DNA from: Elusimicrobia bacterium RIFOXYA2_FULL_39_19 | GTDB taxonomy: Bacteria > Elusimicrobiota > Endomicrobiia > CG1-02-37-114 > XYA2-FULL-39-19 | Assembly: GCA_001800285.1 (NCBI GenBank) | Contig: MGVC01000037.1 | Location: 1-57,154 of the forward strand | DNA length: 57,154 bases | Reading direction: 5' to 3' | Translations under genes and position numbers: made by a program | In this document: positions 25,686 to 36,800 of the stretch, in pieces | Layout: every line of letters begins with the position of its first letter | Position numbering within the stretch: the first letter of the stretch is position 1 | The notes under the pieces: generated by a model | Database searches by the model: none | What the model was told of the DNA's origin: nothing | What the model saw: only the letters and a program-made list of their open reading frames with translations

Positions 25686-27265
25686 TAAAAATATTGATGA
25701 CCTATTCCAGCAAAGATGGAATGGACAAATTACTCAATCACCCGGAATTTAAAGTAGAGGTAAATGCAAAGCCGTCACCGGAAAAATTTGCGGAGATTAT
25801 TAAGGATTATGACGGTTTAATAATACGCTCAGAAGTAAAAGTAACCAAAGAAATATTTGATGCCGCAAAAAACCTGAAGCTTGTAGTAAGAGCGGGTACC
25901 GGCGTTGATAATATTGATAAAGCCTACGCCACGCAGAAAGGCGTAGTTGTAATGAATGTTCCCGGTGGCAATACTATATCCGCCTGTGAACAGACTATGG
26001 CTCTACTTATGGCTACGGCCAGAAATACTCCTCAGGCCCATGCTTCCGTAAAAGCGGGCAAGTGGGAAAAAGAAAAATTTATCGGTACGGAACTGCAGGG
26101 TAAAGTGCTTGGTTTAATAGGCCTCGGCAGAATAGGCAAGGAAGTAGCCACCCGCGCAAAAAGTTTTGAAATGACAATTCTGGCTTTTGACCCGTTTTTA
26201 ACCGAAGATTATGCAAAATCCATAGGCGTTTCCAAAGCCACTCTTGATGATATATTTACCAAAGCAGATTTTATCAGCCTGCACGCGCCGCTAAATGACC
26301 AGACAAGAAACCTGATAAATAAAGATACCATAGCAAAAATGAAGCCAGGTATGAGAATTATCAATTGTGCTCGCGGCGGCATAATAAACGAGAAAGACCT
26401 TTATGAAGCTTTAAAATCAGGGAAAATAAAATCAGCTGCCATAGATGTATTTGAGAAAGAACCTACACCGGCAGATAACCCGCTGCTAACTCTTGATAAT
26501 ATTATTGTCACACCGCACCTGGGTGCCTCTACCGAAGAAGCACAGATAAAAATTGCGGTGGAATCCAGCGATATGATAATTGATTTTTTCACCAAAGGCA
26601 TAATCCGCAATGCGGTCAATATGCCTTCTGTAGATATGGAAACCTACAAAAAGATGAAACCGTATGTTGAACTGGCAGAAAAAATTGGTTTATTGCAGGG
26701 CCAGCTGGCGCAGGGAGCGGTAAAAGAAGTTGAAATCACCTATTCCGGAGAAGTTTCATGCTTTAATACAGCCACATTAACACCGGCCTACTTAAAAGGG
26801 CTGCTTACGCCCGCACTTGATTTAAAAGTGAATTATGTAAATTCAGCTCTTATTGCAAAAGACAGGGGAATAAAAGTAAAAGACATTAAAACTTCTGAAA
26901 CGGAAGATTACTCTTCGGTCATAAAAGCAAAAATTATTACAGAAAAAGAAGAACTGGTCATTGCCGGTACTGTATTTTCACACCAGTTTCCGCGTATAGT
27001 CAGCATAAAAAATCTTGATGTTGATGTGGTACCGCAGGGCTGTATGCTGGTTTATGATAATATTGATAAACCCGGCATAATAGGCAAAATGGGCACACTG
27101 CTTGGAAGCAATAATGTAAACATTGCTAGTATGCAGGTAGGCAGAGATAAAGTAGGCGGTAAAGCCATAACCATTATAAACATTGACGGCTGCCCTACTG
27201 AAAAAGTAATGAAAGAAATTGCCTTGATAGACGGCATTACAAATGTTTCTCTTGTGCAGTTATAA
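25682..27265 (+). CDS. serA: D-3-phosphoglycerate dehydrogenase
   Basis: SerA oxidises 3-phosphoglycerate to 3-phosphohydroxypyruvate, the first step of serine synthesis. The 527-residue protein is the long form. It has a catalytic/NAD domain with GLIGLGRIGKEVA, INCARGGIINE and the catalytic histidine in TPHLGASTEEAQ (about 1-315), then an allosteric substrate-binding domain (about 320-445) and a C-terminal ACT domain (about 450-527, DNIDKPGIIGKMGTLLGSNN) for serine feedback. It is coupled to the aminotransferase upstream. Confidence 0.95.
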   Translation: MIKILMTYSSKDGMDKLLNHPEFKVEVNAKPSPEKFAEIIKDYDGLIIRSEVKVTKEIFDAAKNLKLVVRAGTGVDNIDKAYATQKGVVVMNVPGGNTISACEQTMALLMATARNTPQAHASVKAGKWEKEKFIGTELQGKVLGLIGLGRIGKEVATRAKSFEMTILAFDPFLTEDYAKSIGVSKATLDDIFTKADFISLHAPLNDQTRNLINKDTIAKMKPGMRIINCARGGIINEKDLYEALKSGKIKSAAIDVFEKEPTPADNPLLTLDNIIVTPHLGASTEEAQIKIAVESSDMIIDFFTKGIIRNAVNMPSVDMETYKKMKPYVELAEKIGLLQGQLAQGAVKEVEITYSGEVSCFNTATLTPAYLKGLLTPALDLKVNYVNSALIAKDRGIKVKDIKTSETEDYSSVIKAKIITEKEELVIAGTVFSHQFPRIVSIKNLDVDVVPQGCMLVYDNIDKPGIIGKMGTLLGSNNVNIASMQVGRDKVGGKAITIINIDGCPTEKVMKEIALIDGITNVSLVQL

Positions 27266-27329
27266 GCAAGAGTAACTTTTTGTTTCTTTGCTGCGTCTTC
27301 AAGTGTAGGAAGCACTAAACTTTAAAAAC

Positions 27330-28052
27330 ATGTCTGCTATAAAGATAGAAAACCTTTCCAAAACGTACCGCAGAAGCCATTTAGGCAAAGTAACTTCAAA
27401 CATGGGAGTAAAAAACCTCAGTTTTGAAGTTAAGCAGGGCACCATTTATGGCCTGCTGGGTTTAAACGGCAGCGGTAAAACAACCACTATCAAACTTATT
27501 CTGGGTTTACTTTTTCCGGACAGCGGAAAAATATCTCTTTTTGATAACCCTATGCCGGACAGAAAAAAACTGTCTCTTATCGGTTACCTGCCTGAAATGC
27601 CTTACTTTTATAAATTTATGACCGGCCGTGAAATATTGCATTTTTATGCGGAATTATCCGGCGGTATACCCAAAGGCAGAGTAGCTGAAGTGCTGGATAT
27701 AGTAAACCTTACGCCCAATGCCGACAAAAGAGTAAGCGAATTTTCAAAAGGCATGATGCAGAGGCTTGCCATTGCTCAAAGCCTGGTGCATAACCCGCCT
27801 CTTTTGGTCTTTGATGAACCGGTAAGCGGTTTGGATCCGCTGGCAATAAGAGAAATGAGAAGTTTTATTATGAAACTCAAAGAGCAGGGAAAAACGCTGT
27901 TTTTCTCTTCTCATTTAATATCAGAAGTAGAAAGAATCTGCGATTGCGTGGGTATTTTGCATAAAGGCGAATTTGTAAGAGAAGTAGAGCAGAAAGATTG
28001 GCGCGAAAAAAATAATCTGGAAGAAATATTTATTGATTCCATCCAAAAATAG
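27330..28052 (+). CDS. ABC transporter ATP-binding protein (ABC-2 type)
   Basis: This 240-residue ATPase has Walker A GLNGSGKTT, signature FSKGMMQRLAIAQS (diverged from LSGGQ), Walker B LLVFDEPVSGLDP and the switch histidine in FFSSHLISEVE. It resembles ATPases of the CcmA/NatA type that pair with ABC-2 permeases. The permease gene follows after an 83-bp gap that is filled by a GTGATTA-type palindromic repeat. The exported substrate is unknown. The start ATG lacks a clear Shine-Dalgarno site. Confidence 0.9.
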   Translation: MSAIKIENLSKTYRRSHLGKVTSNMGVKNLSFEVKQGTIYGLLGLNGSGKTTTIKLILGLLFPDSGKISLFDNPMPDRKKLSLIGYLPEMPYFYKFMTGREILHFYAELSGGIPKGRVAEVLDIVNLTPNADKRVSEFSKGMMQRLAIAQSLVHNPPLLVFDEPVSGLDPLAIREMRSFIMKLKEQGKTLFFSSHLISEVERICDCVGILHKGEFVREVEQKDWREKNNLEEIFIDSIQK

Positions 28053-28126
28053 TGGTTATGTGATTAAGTGATTAGAAGTTAGTTAAGTTTTTACTAAACA
28101 CCTAACAACTAAACACATAATCACTT
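28051..28126 (+). repeat. GTGATTA-type palindromic repeat, copy 1
   Basis: The repeat starts at the last bases of the ATPase stop region with AGTGGTTATGTGATTAAGTG and ends with the complementary ACACATAATCACTT. The two arms form an imperfect hairpin of about 30 bp. Copies of this family also occur at 29667-29700, 54274-54350 and 56924-57000, mostly directly after a stop codon. Confidence 0.75.
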
Positions 28127-28135
28127 TATAAAACT

Positions 28136-28900
28136 ATGAAACAGATTTTATCAATTATTAAGTACACATTAAGGCAGAGCATAAGAAACCGGGTTTATTA
28201 TATCCTGGTAATTTTTGCCGCGGTATTAATTTTTGTGGCGGCACTGCTTTCTGTGCTTGGCGGGGCCCAGCCGGAAAGAATTTTGCTTGATTTCGGGCTT
28301 ACTTCCATAGAATTTTTTGCTTTACTGCTTGTTATTTTTTCCGGGGTAAGTTTACTGCTGGAAGAAATAGAGTCTAAAACGGTTTACCTTATGCTTATCA
28401 GGCCCATACCTAAATGGTATTACGTAATTGGCAGATATTTGGGGTTACTGGCTTCTGTTTATCTGGCTATGATGCTGATGTATGCTATGCATTTTGGATT
28501 GCTTTTAATAAAAGGCTGGCAGATTAACCCGTTATATTTTCTTGCAGTGTTTTCTTCAATGTCAAAAATAGCCATTATCGGTTCGCTGGCTGTTTTCTTT
28601 TCTTTGTTTTCCACTTCCCAGTCTTCATCGCTGGTTTTTACCATCTTTTTGTGGATTTTGGGTCATTTCGGCCAGGAGTTGAAATTTCTTACGGATAAAA
28701 TCCAGTTTATCTTTGCAAAAATATTTATTAAAGCGTTTTATTATCTCATTCCAAACCTGCAGTATTTTAACTGGCGGGACTATATGGATTCAAACTTGAA
28801 CATTTCTTACTGGTTTGGGGTTTCAATAGTGTACGCTATTCTATATTCAACCCTGTGCCTGCTTCTTTCCATACGGCTTTTTAACAAAAAAGAATTTTAA
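28136..28900 (+). CDS. ABC-2 type membrane permease
   Basis: This 254-residue protein has about six hydrophobic segments: a first helix at about 20-45, paired helices in the middle, and a last helix at about 228-248. The short soluble stretch LLEEIESKTVYLMLIRPIPKWYY is typical of ABC-2 permeases (NosY-like). It follows its ATPase and is followed 24 bp later by a TPR lipoprotein. Substrate unknown. Confidence 0.83.
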   Translation: MKQILSIIKYTLRQSIRNRVYYILVIFAAVLIFVAALLSVLGGAQPERILLDFGLTSIEFFALLLVIFSGVSLLLEEIESKTVYLMLIRPIPKWYYVIGRYLGLLASVYLAMMLMYAMHFGLLLIKGWQINPLYFLAVFSSMSKIAIIGSLAVFFSLFSTSQSSSLVFTIFLWILGHFGQELKFLTDKIQFIFAKIFIKAFYYLIPNLQYFNWRDYMDSNLNISYWFGVSIVYAILYSTLCLLLSIRLFNKKEF

Positions 28901-28924
28901 ACATCAACAAACAGTTCTGCTACT

Positions 28925-29665
28925 ATGCTTAAAAAAACTGCCTTCCTATTATTACTTGCTTCATTTCTCTGCTCCTGCTACTATCTGGATAAAAAATTTG
29001 AGTACCCTTTCAAAGTAGTAGACATATCCCTTGCACAAAACCAGCCGCCCATAGAAGAATATACCTTGGCAGACCTTTCCGGAATTGTTTTCGGCGTCAG
29101 AAAAATGGCTGCGGATATTGCCTGGATACAGTTACTGCAATATTATGGCGGAAAAGAAGAATCTGAGGAAAAGCATGCCCAGGAATGCAAGGAGCATGAC
29201 CATGAACATTGTGCAGACGGTGTGAATTATGGAAAGGGAAGATATAAAGTTTTACAAAAACATACACAGCGGATTGTGCGGTTAGACCCATTTTTTACCT
29301 ATGCCTATATTTACGGTGGCGCCTGCCTGGCCTGGAATTTAGACCGGCCCGATGAAGGCATAGCAGTATTTAATGAAGGGATAAAAAATGTTCCTAACCA
29401 GTGGCAGTTATATCTGTATAAAATGGCAATTATTTATAAGAAGCTGGATAAGTATAATCAGATGGTAGGGGAACTGGAAAAAGCGCTCAAGCAGCCGGAC
29501 TGCCCGGTAATGGTAAAAGCCATACTGGCAAATATTTACAGGAAAAATGAAAATTATATAAGGGCTTTACAGATTTGGGTGGAAATATACGATGCCAATG
29601 AATCTGAATATCATGAAAAGTCCGAAAAAGAAATTCAGGAATTGCGCGCAATGACGGGACTGTAA
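28925..29665 (+). CDS. TPR-containing lipoprotein with a His/Cys/Asp-rich patch
   Basis: This 246-residue protein begins with a lipoprotein signal (AFLLLLASFLCSC, predicted lipidated Cys at 18). Residues about 75-100 hold ESEEKHAQECKEHDHEHCAD, a dense His/Cys/acidic cluster that looks metal-binding. Residues about 125-225 form TPR-like helical repeats (AYIYGGACLAWNLDRPDEGI, then NVPNQWQLYLYKMAIIYKKL). It lies directly after the ABC-2 pair and before a terminator, so it probably belongs to the same unit. Metal binding and any link to transport are inference. Confidence 0.7.
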   Translation: MLKKTAFLLLLASFLCSCYYLDKKFEYPFKVVDISLAQNQPPIEEYTLADLSGIVFGVRKMAADIAWIQLLQYYGGKEESEEKHAQECKEHDHEHCADGVNYGKGRYKVLQKHTQRIVRLDPFFTYAYIYGGACLAWNLDRPDEGIAVFNEGIKNVPNQWQLYLYKMAIIYKKLDKYNQMVGELEKALKQPDCPVMVKAILANIYRKNENYIRALQIWVEIYDANESEYHEKSEKEIQELRAMTGL

Positions 29666-29666
29666 A

Positions 29667-29745
29667 TAGTGATTATGTGATTAGGTGGTTAGTGATTAGT
29701 TTACCGAAGCAGTTGATAAGTTTATACGTTGATAGGTTGATAAGC
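29667..29745 (+). repeat. GTGATTA-type half repeat followed by GTTGATA-type units
   Basis: Immediately after the lipoprotein stop there is one arm of the GTGATTA repeat (AGTGATTATGTGATTAGGTG at about 29668). It is followed by GTTGATAAG/GTTGATAGG units (29704-29745) like those at 955-1014. It is a composite or decayed copy. Confidence 0.6.
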
Positions 29746-29852
29746 AAAGACATACAAAAAAGCAATCTAATGGATGTCCGGGTTAACGCAAAGATTTATG
29801 TGTACCCGAACATGACACATAAAAAAATAAAAAACAAAAAATAAAGTTCAAA

Positions 29853-29902
29853 AAAAAACCAAACTTCAAAATCATTTAAATGATTTTGAAGTTTGGTTTT
29901 TT
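29853..29902. terminator. Bidirectional intrinsic terminator (perfect 25-bp palindrome)
   Basis: The two 25-nt arms (29853-29877 and 29878-29902) are exactly complementary with no loop, centred on CATTTAAATG. Poly-A on one side and poly-T on the other let it stop transcription from both the lipoprotein unit (plus) and thyA (minus), which converge here. Confidence 0.85.
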
Positions 29903-29918
29903 AGTTTTTCATAATCCA

Positions 29919-30674
29919 TCAGCCAAGTTTCAGGTTTTCTTTTTTACATCTCTGTTTTGCCCAATCCCAGGTATAATCGTACAGGTGCATGCCTTTAGAG
30001 CAAATTATCATTTCGCCGTCTTCCACGCCTATTTCATCTGCCATATACTTTTTTACCAGCTGTAAACCACCCAGGTTTGAAGGAAAACCGCCCCACAAAT
30101 CCCATGAACGGAAGTAAATAACAAAATGAAGTTTGCCGTAACGAATCCTGGTATCAATTAAACGCATGCAAGGCGGGTCAACTAATTTTATATCGGAAGG
30201 CATGCCTATTTCCATGGTGGCCTGGTTGGTGCCGTGGCCGGTAGTTTTATACATTTTTATTACTTCTTCTACCTGGTTGCAGTGCAGGGGCATTTCGCGC
30301 AGCATATCTTTGCCGTCAATTCTTTCGGTAAATTTTACTTTTGCATCCACTAAACGTTCACCGTAGGTGTAATCTTCGGTTTCTGTTTTCTGGCCGGTTA
30401 AAAGATAGCTTAAATAATCATTTATATAATCCATACTGGTAGGCGCTGGTATACCGCAGCCTTCAGGCATGATAGGTATAATCTGGTGGCCCGGTTCTTT
30501 TATTCTGCAGGTTATAAAATCAAACTCCAGCCTTTTCATGCCTTCATAACTGCCTCTGGTAATGGTATAAACGTGGCCTTTTTCTAAAATAGCGTTTAAG
30601 CACTGAAACCAGGCGTCATCCAAATCAAAGGCTTCCAAATGCACGGGTTTGAGGTAAATTTTTTCGGAATTCAT
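29919..30674 (-). CDS. thyA: Thymidylate synthase, archaeal (methanogen)-type ThyA
   Basis: The enzyme methylates dUMP to dTMP. This 251-residue protein matches the methanogen-type family rather than bacterial ThyA or ThyX. It has NQATMEIGMPSDIKLVDPPC with the catalytic cysteine, MRLIDTRIRYGKLHF, and the conserved nucleotide-site block YFRSWDLWGGFPSNLGG, then DGEMIICSKGMHLYDY. I choose the ATG at 30674, preceded by AAGGAG with 8-nt spacing; the frame is open further upstream (to 30737) but through the promoter. Its presence in a bacterial gene context suggests old transfer from archaea or shared ancestry of an uncommon form. Confidence 0.82.
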   Translation of the reverse strand: MNSEKIYLKPVHLEAFDLDDAWFQCLNAILEKGHVYTITRGSYEGMKRLEFDFITCRIKEPGHQIIPIMPEGCGIPAPTSMDYINDYLSYLLTGQKTETEDYTYGERLVDAKVKFTERIDGKDMLREMPLHCNQVEEVIKMYKTTGHGTNQATMEIGMPSDIKLVDPPCMRLIDTRIRYGKLHFVIYFRSWDLWGGFPSNLGGLQLVKKYMADEIGVEDGEMIICSKGMHLYDYTWDWAKQRCKKENLKLG

Positions 30675-30708
30675 GGGCGGGCTCCTTGGAAAAATATTTT
30701 GATGAGTA

Positions 30709-30737
30709 ATTGTATTAAAAAAATACCCGCTTTTCAA
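30709..30737 (-). promoter_or_regulatory. Promoter of thyA
   Basis: TTGAAA (30737-30732), a 17-nt spacer and TACAAT (30714-30709) on the minus strand. The start would be near 30702, with a leader of about 28 nt containing AAGGAG. Confidence 0.65.
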
Positions 30738-30776
30738 ATATATAAAATTGCATAAAAAATATTTTTAAAATAGCCA

Positions 30777-30805
30777 TTGATTTAAGTCTGTAAAAAGATT
30801 ATAAT
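30777..30805 (+). promoter_or_regulatory. Promoter of the giant surface protein gene
   Basis: TTGATT (30777-30782), a 17-nt spacer and TATAAT (30800-30805). The leader is about 56 nt and carries AAAGGAG 6 nt before the ATG at 30868. Confidence 0.7.
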
Positions 30806-30867
30806 CAAGTAGCATTCCTTCCTTAAATACATTGCTCACAAAAATTTTATTCATAAAGGAGTTTCAA

Positions 30868-33800
30868 ATGTTTAAAAAAGCTGCCCTTATTTTTACCCTG
30901 CTTTTATCTTCCATTGTGTTTGTAAATTATGTTTATTCTGATGTGCTTACCTGTGATTCGGAATTCGTGTTAGGCCAGGATACCTACACCTATACCGGTG
31001 CAAACATGACCAGCAGTACCGGTGTCTGGGGACCCAAGGGAGTTTTTATAGATCACGTAAATAACAGGGCCTTTGTTACAGATACAAATAACAGCCGTGT
31101 GTTAATTTGGAATGACCTGGCAAACCTGACGAATGGAAAATATGCAGATGTTGTAATTGGCCAGCCTGATTTTGGCTCTACCGCCTATAATTTCGGCGGC
31201 AGAAGCGCAAAAACACTTTATTGGCCGCAGGGCATAGCTGTAGATGCTTCCGGAAATTTATGGGTGGCTGATACTTATAACCACAGGGTATTAAAGTTTG
31301 ATGCGCCATTTTCCAATTTCCAAAGCGCAACCCTGCGTTTAGGCCAGGGCGATTTTACAAGCGGCAGTACCTGGGGTGGGGCTTCTATGGGCCAGAACAA
31401 TTTTTATGATCCTAAAGATGTTGCTTTTGACCTTCAAGGAAACCTGCTGGTGTCTGATTATAGCGATTGCAGAGTATTAAGGTTTTCAACACCTTTTTCA
31501 AATAATATGGATGCAGATTTAGTATTAGGCGCAACGGACTTTATTTTAAATACAGCAGCTGCCAATAAAGGCAACCAGAATAATCTATATTCGCCAGAAG
31601 GTATAACTGTTGACTGGTCCGGCAACGTTTGGGTAGCGGACCTGGGTAATCACAGGGCTATAAGATTTGATGTACCTCTTTCAAGCGGTATGAATGCCAA
31701 CGTGGTAATTGGTTCAACGGGCGGGTTTATTAATTATGAAAGCGGTATTGCCAGGCAATACAGATTTAATTATCCCAGCTCTGTAGCAGTAGACCGTTCA
31801 AGTAATGTATGGATAGCAGATCGGGCAAACCACAGGGTATTAAGATTCAGCATTCCTATATCAAGCGGTATGAATGCTGATATTTGCATAGGCCATGGTG
31901 AATATACCAGCGGCGGAGCTAATGACAGCCATCCTTACTGCGACTACTATGCTTACCCTGAACATCTGTATACTCCATACGATATTACTGTAGATTCCGG
32001 AAATAATATCTGGGTAGCGGATAACGGCAATAACCGTGTTTTAAAATTTATGACACCCTCAAGCCAGTTTGGCGAAGCGGCGGATTTAGTTTTAGGGCAG
32101 GCAACTTTAAACAGTAACGCAATTAACGGGCTAAATAATAGGGGTTTATATCAGCCGTATGCAGTAGCGGTAGATACAATTACTGATATTTGCGCAGTAA
32201 CAGATACAAATAATAACAGAGTACTGTTTTGGTATGGTATTGATTCTTTTTCAAACGGTAAGGCCGCTGATGGTGTAATAGGCCAGCCAAATTTTACCAG
32301 CGCGGCACCCCAGCAGAATAATGCCGGCGCGGTGGATAACGGTTTATATGCTCCAAAAGGCGTAGCTTTTGATGCTTCAGGAAATATGTGGGTCTGTGAC
32401 TCAGGAAATAACAGAGTATTAAAATTCACAAAACCTTTTTCAGCTGCAAATCAAAGTGCTGTTCTTGTTATAGGCCAGCCGGATATGAATACAGGAACAA
32501 CAGGTACCACTCAAAAGAAATTAAATGACCCAAGAAATATATGTTTTGATGCTTCCGGCAATCTTTGGGTTGCCGATGCAAGTAATTGCAGAGCTATTCG
32601 TTTTGACCCGCCGTTTGCAACCAATATGGATGCAGCCGTAGTGTTAGGCCAATCATTGTTTACTACCAATGCATATGGCGGCGGCACGCAAAACGGGCTT
32701 TCCTATCCTTATGGTGTTTTTGCCCAGTCTAATGGCAGTATCTGGGTTGCAGACACAAGTGTTCATAGAACACTAAGGTATGATGTGCCCATATCAAGCG
32801 GGATGAACGCAAATTTAGTATTAGGTCAGAGCAATTTTACAGGTATCGGGACAGGCCTTAATGCCAGCGGAACACAAACACCGCAATCCGTTTGTGTAGA
32901 TGGTTTTGGAAATGCCTGGGTAGTTGATGGTTATAGCAGAGCATTACGGTATACTGCCCCGTTATCTTCTGGCATGGCATCTACTAAAGTATTAGGCCAA
33001 GCAGATTTTGGGTCAAATGCTGCAAACCGCAGTGGTACTCCCGGAAGAAATACACTTTATACTCCCAAGGGTATGGTAATAGACCAGGATGACAATCTTT
33101 GGATAGCCGATACTTACAATAGAAGGATAATGAAATTTAATAAACATTATTTTTATCTTGACGTTGCTTCCTCTACACCGAACAGTATTTACAATAATTC
33201 CGTAAGGAATATTCAGCTTACCGGGAATGATTTTGTGCAAGGTGTTGTAGTAACTTTCAAAAAAGCGGGTTCATCCAACGTAACAGCAACAAATGTAGTA
33301 GTTACCACAAATGCATACCTTACCTGTGATGTGAATTTAGTGGGTTATGCTACCGGTTACTGGGATATTGAAGCAAGTTATGGCGGTTTTTATGACATTT
33401 TGATAAGTTCATTTTTTGTTGATTCCGTAAGATTGTATTCTGTTTGGCCTTCAAGCGGATTAAAATCTGTTCCAACAAATATTTCCTTAGCCGGAGTAAA
33501 CCTGCTTGCCGGCACGTCGGTTTGGCTGCAAAGGGGTGGCACACAACTTCCTGCAACCAATATAACCGTGGTATGTTCAACACAGATTATATGTACCCTT
33601 ACACTGGATTCTGCGGTTACCGGTTATTGGACTGTTTATATTTCAACAGGTAATACTTCTTTATCATTAGGCAATGGTTTTTTTGTTTCAGATATTCAAA
33701 CTATTTCAATTAATCCGGCAACGGGCATAAATAACCGGGTCGTGGATTGTTTAATTACCGGAGAAGGTTTTTTAACGGGAACTGAGGTAAAACTTCAAAA

Positions 33801-36800
33801 AGCAGGAGAAACTGATATAACAGCAACAAATATAGCCGTTATGGGAAATAACCAGATTTCAGCCCGACTTGACCTTTCCGGTTGTGCTACGGGTTATTGG
33901 GATTTATATGTTTCCACGGTTAATTCTCTTATGTCCTCCTGGAATGTTCATCCGGATATGTTTACAATAAATACAATTCTAATTAGCTCCATGACTCCTG
34001 ATACTGCAGACAATATATATCCTGCAAACATTACATTATTCGGCCAGAATTTAGGTGTAGGTACTACGGTAGCTCTTACAAAATCCGGGCAAACGAATAT
34101 TAATGGTACAGGTATCGTTGCATTGGATACGCAAATGTCAGCTGTATTTAATCTGACAAACGCAGCAACCGGCTATTGGAATGTAGTAGTAACTTCATGG
34201 CCGGCAACTTATACTTTAACAAACGGATTGTCTGTAAAAACCATATTAGTTTCTTCTATTACACCGCAATCAGTAAATAACGGCGGAGTAGCTTCTGTAG
34301 CGGTTAACGGGGATAATTTTGCACCCGGTTGTACCGTAACACTTACGAAATCCGGCGAAACTGCTATTCCGGCTTTAGGTACCATGCCATTAAGCGGGGT
34401 ACAGCTTGGCTGTGCCTTTGACCTTACAAGTGTTGCTACAGGTTATTGGAATGTGATAGTTACATCAGGTTCCGTGAGTTATACTTTACCAAACGGTTTA
34501 CAGGTTGGAACACTAATAATAAATTCCATCAATCCGCCGGATATTGGAAACCATATGCCTGCAAACATATCTGTAATTGGTGAAAGCTTTGTAGAGGGAA
34601 CAATTTTAAAAATTACAAAATCCGGGGAAACGGATATTAATGCAACAAACGTAACTGTGACAAATCCTGCTTTAATGACAGGTTTGTTTGATTTAACAAA
34701 TGCCGCCACCGGTCAGTGGAACGTAGTAATAACATCCGGTGTAATGACTTACACATTACCAAACGGCCTGCTGGTTTCTACAAACCGGCTTGATACGGTT
34801 AATCCTTCAGCAGAATGGAACAATAAACCTGTTAATTTTACGATAACAGGTGACAATATATTAACGGGTACTCTTATAAATATTTCTCAGCAGGGCCAGA
34901 CAGATGTATATGCAACCAATCTTGTTTATGTGAGCACTTCAGAGATTAAAGGAACTATTGATTTATCCGGTTTAACAACAGGTTATTGGAACGTTGCTTT
35001 GTCTACCTGCGCAACAACCGCTACCAAAGTAAACGGCCTGCTTATAAAAACAAACGCATTAGCTAATATTAACCCTGCAGCTGGTTTAAACAGCGGTTTA
35101 ATAAACGTAACGGTTACAGGTACAGATATGGCAGCAGGTACGGTACTTAAACTTACCAAAACAGCTCAGTCAGATATTTATGCTTCACTTTCAGCAGCCT
35201 CAGAAACAGAACTCACCGGCACGTTTGACCTTACAGGCGCGGCTACCGGTCAGTGGAACGTAGTAATTACTTCTGCCGGTATGAGTTCAACATTGCCAAA
35301 CGGTTTTGCGGTAGGCACAATGCGCGCGGTATCTGTTTCGCCTTCCTTAACATTAAATAACAAAACGCTTAATGTAACTTTAACAGGTGAAAACCTGCTC
35401 TCTGGTACAACTCTTGCTATTACTATAAACAACCAGATAATTTCTGCTGCTGCTGTTAATGTAGTAAGTGCCACAGAGCTGACGGGCAGTTTTGACCTGA
35501 CAGGTGCCGCAACAGGTTATTGGAGCGTAGTAATTACTTCGGGCAATATAAGTTCAGCGCTGGTAGATGTACTGCAAGTAAAGGCAATAAACTTAACTTC
35601 CATTTCTTCAAACATAGAAATAAACAATAAAACAAAAAGTTTTACACTCCAGGGTGATGGAATGTTTGCAGGCGCTACAGTAAAACTTTCAAAAACCGGC
35701 CAGACTGACGTGGATGCAGCAAACGTAACAGCAGGCGATACTTCTCTTGTGTGCGATGTTAGTTTATTAAATTTAACTACCGGTTATTGGGATATTACAG
35801 TAACTACCGGCAATTCAGTTGCCACAATAGCAAATGCCCTGCTCATTAAAACCATGAGCTTAACTTCCATTGTTCCTTCAAGCGGTACAGCAGGCGGTTC
35901 TTTAAGTGTGGCAATAAACGGTGAAAACATATTAGAAGGCTCTACTGTTAAATTAACCAAAGAAGCACAAACAGATATAACCGCCACAGCGGTTACAGTA
36001 TCTTCCGATACACAGATTTCGTGTAGTATAAATCTTACAGCTGCAGTTACGGGTTACTGGAACATGGTAGTTACTTCTGCTCCATTGTCGGCAATTACCT
36101 TAGCCAATGCTTTTGAAGTAAAGGCAAACGAAACCGAAGCGCAACAGCCGATAGATAACACTAAAGCGGAAGAAGTAAAAATAACGCCTCCTGCCGGCGA
36201 AGTAAAAGTAGAAATACCTGCGGCTACATTTACAGAAAACGTAAAAATAAATGTAACAGTGCCTGTGACAGCGTCGCTGCCTGCAGTAACAGAAAAAACG
36301 TTAAAAAGCATAGATGTGGCGGTGGAAATTACTGCAACAAGGCAGGCAGATAACACAGAGGTTCAGCCTGAAAAAGATATTACCATTACCATAAACTACA
36401 GAGACGCAGATGTAGCAGGCATAGATGAAAGCAAAATTGTCATTACCTTCTACAGCGACGGCAATAGATGGGTAACCATACCTTCCGTACCGGACCCAGC
36501 CAATAACCGAGTAACAGGAACCGTAAAACACTTTACACTCTTTAGGCTGGCGCAGGCGCAATCTGCAAATGACCTGGATAACGTGGTAGTATATCCGAAC
36601 CCGTATAAAGGAATAGACAGTATTCAGGGTGAGGGAGTAGTATTTACCGGGTTAACAGCAGATGCGGTAATAAGCATCTATAACATTGCCGGCGAGTTAG
36701 TGCGTAAATGTGATGCAACAAATATAAACGGACTGTACCTATGGGATACCACAAATGAGGCTGGTAATAAAGTTGCCGGCGGAGTTTATGTGTATTATAT

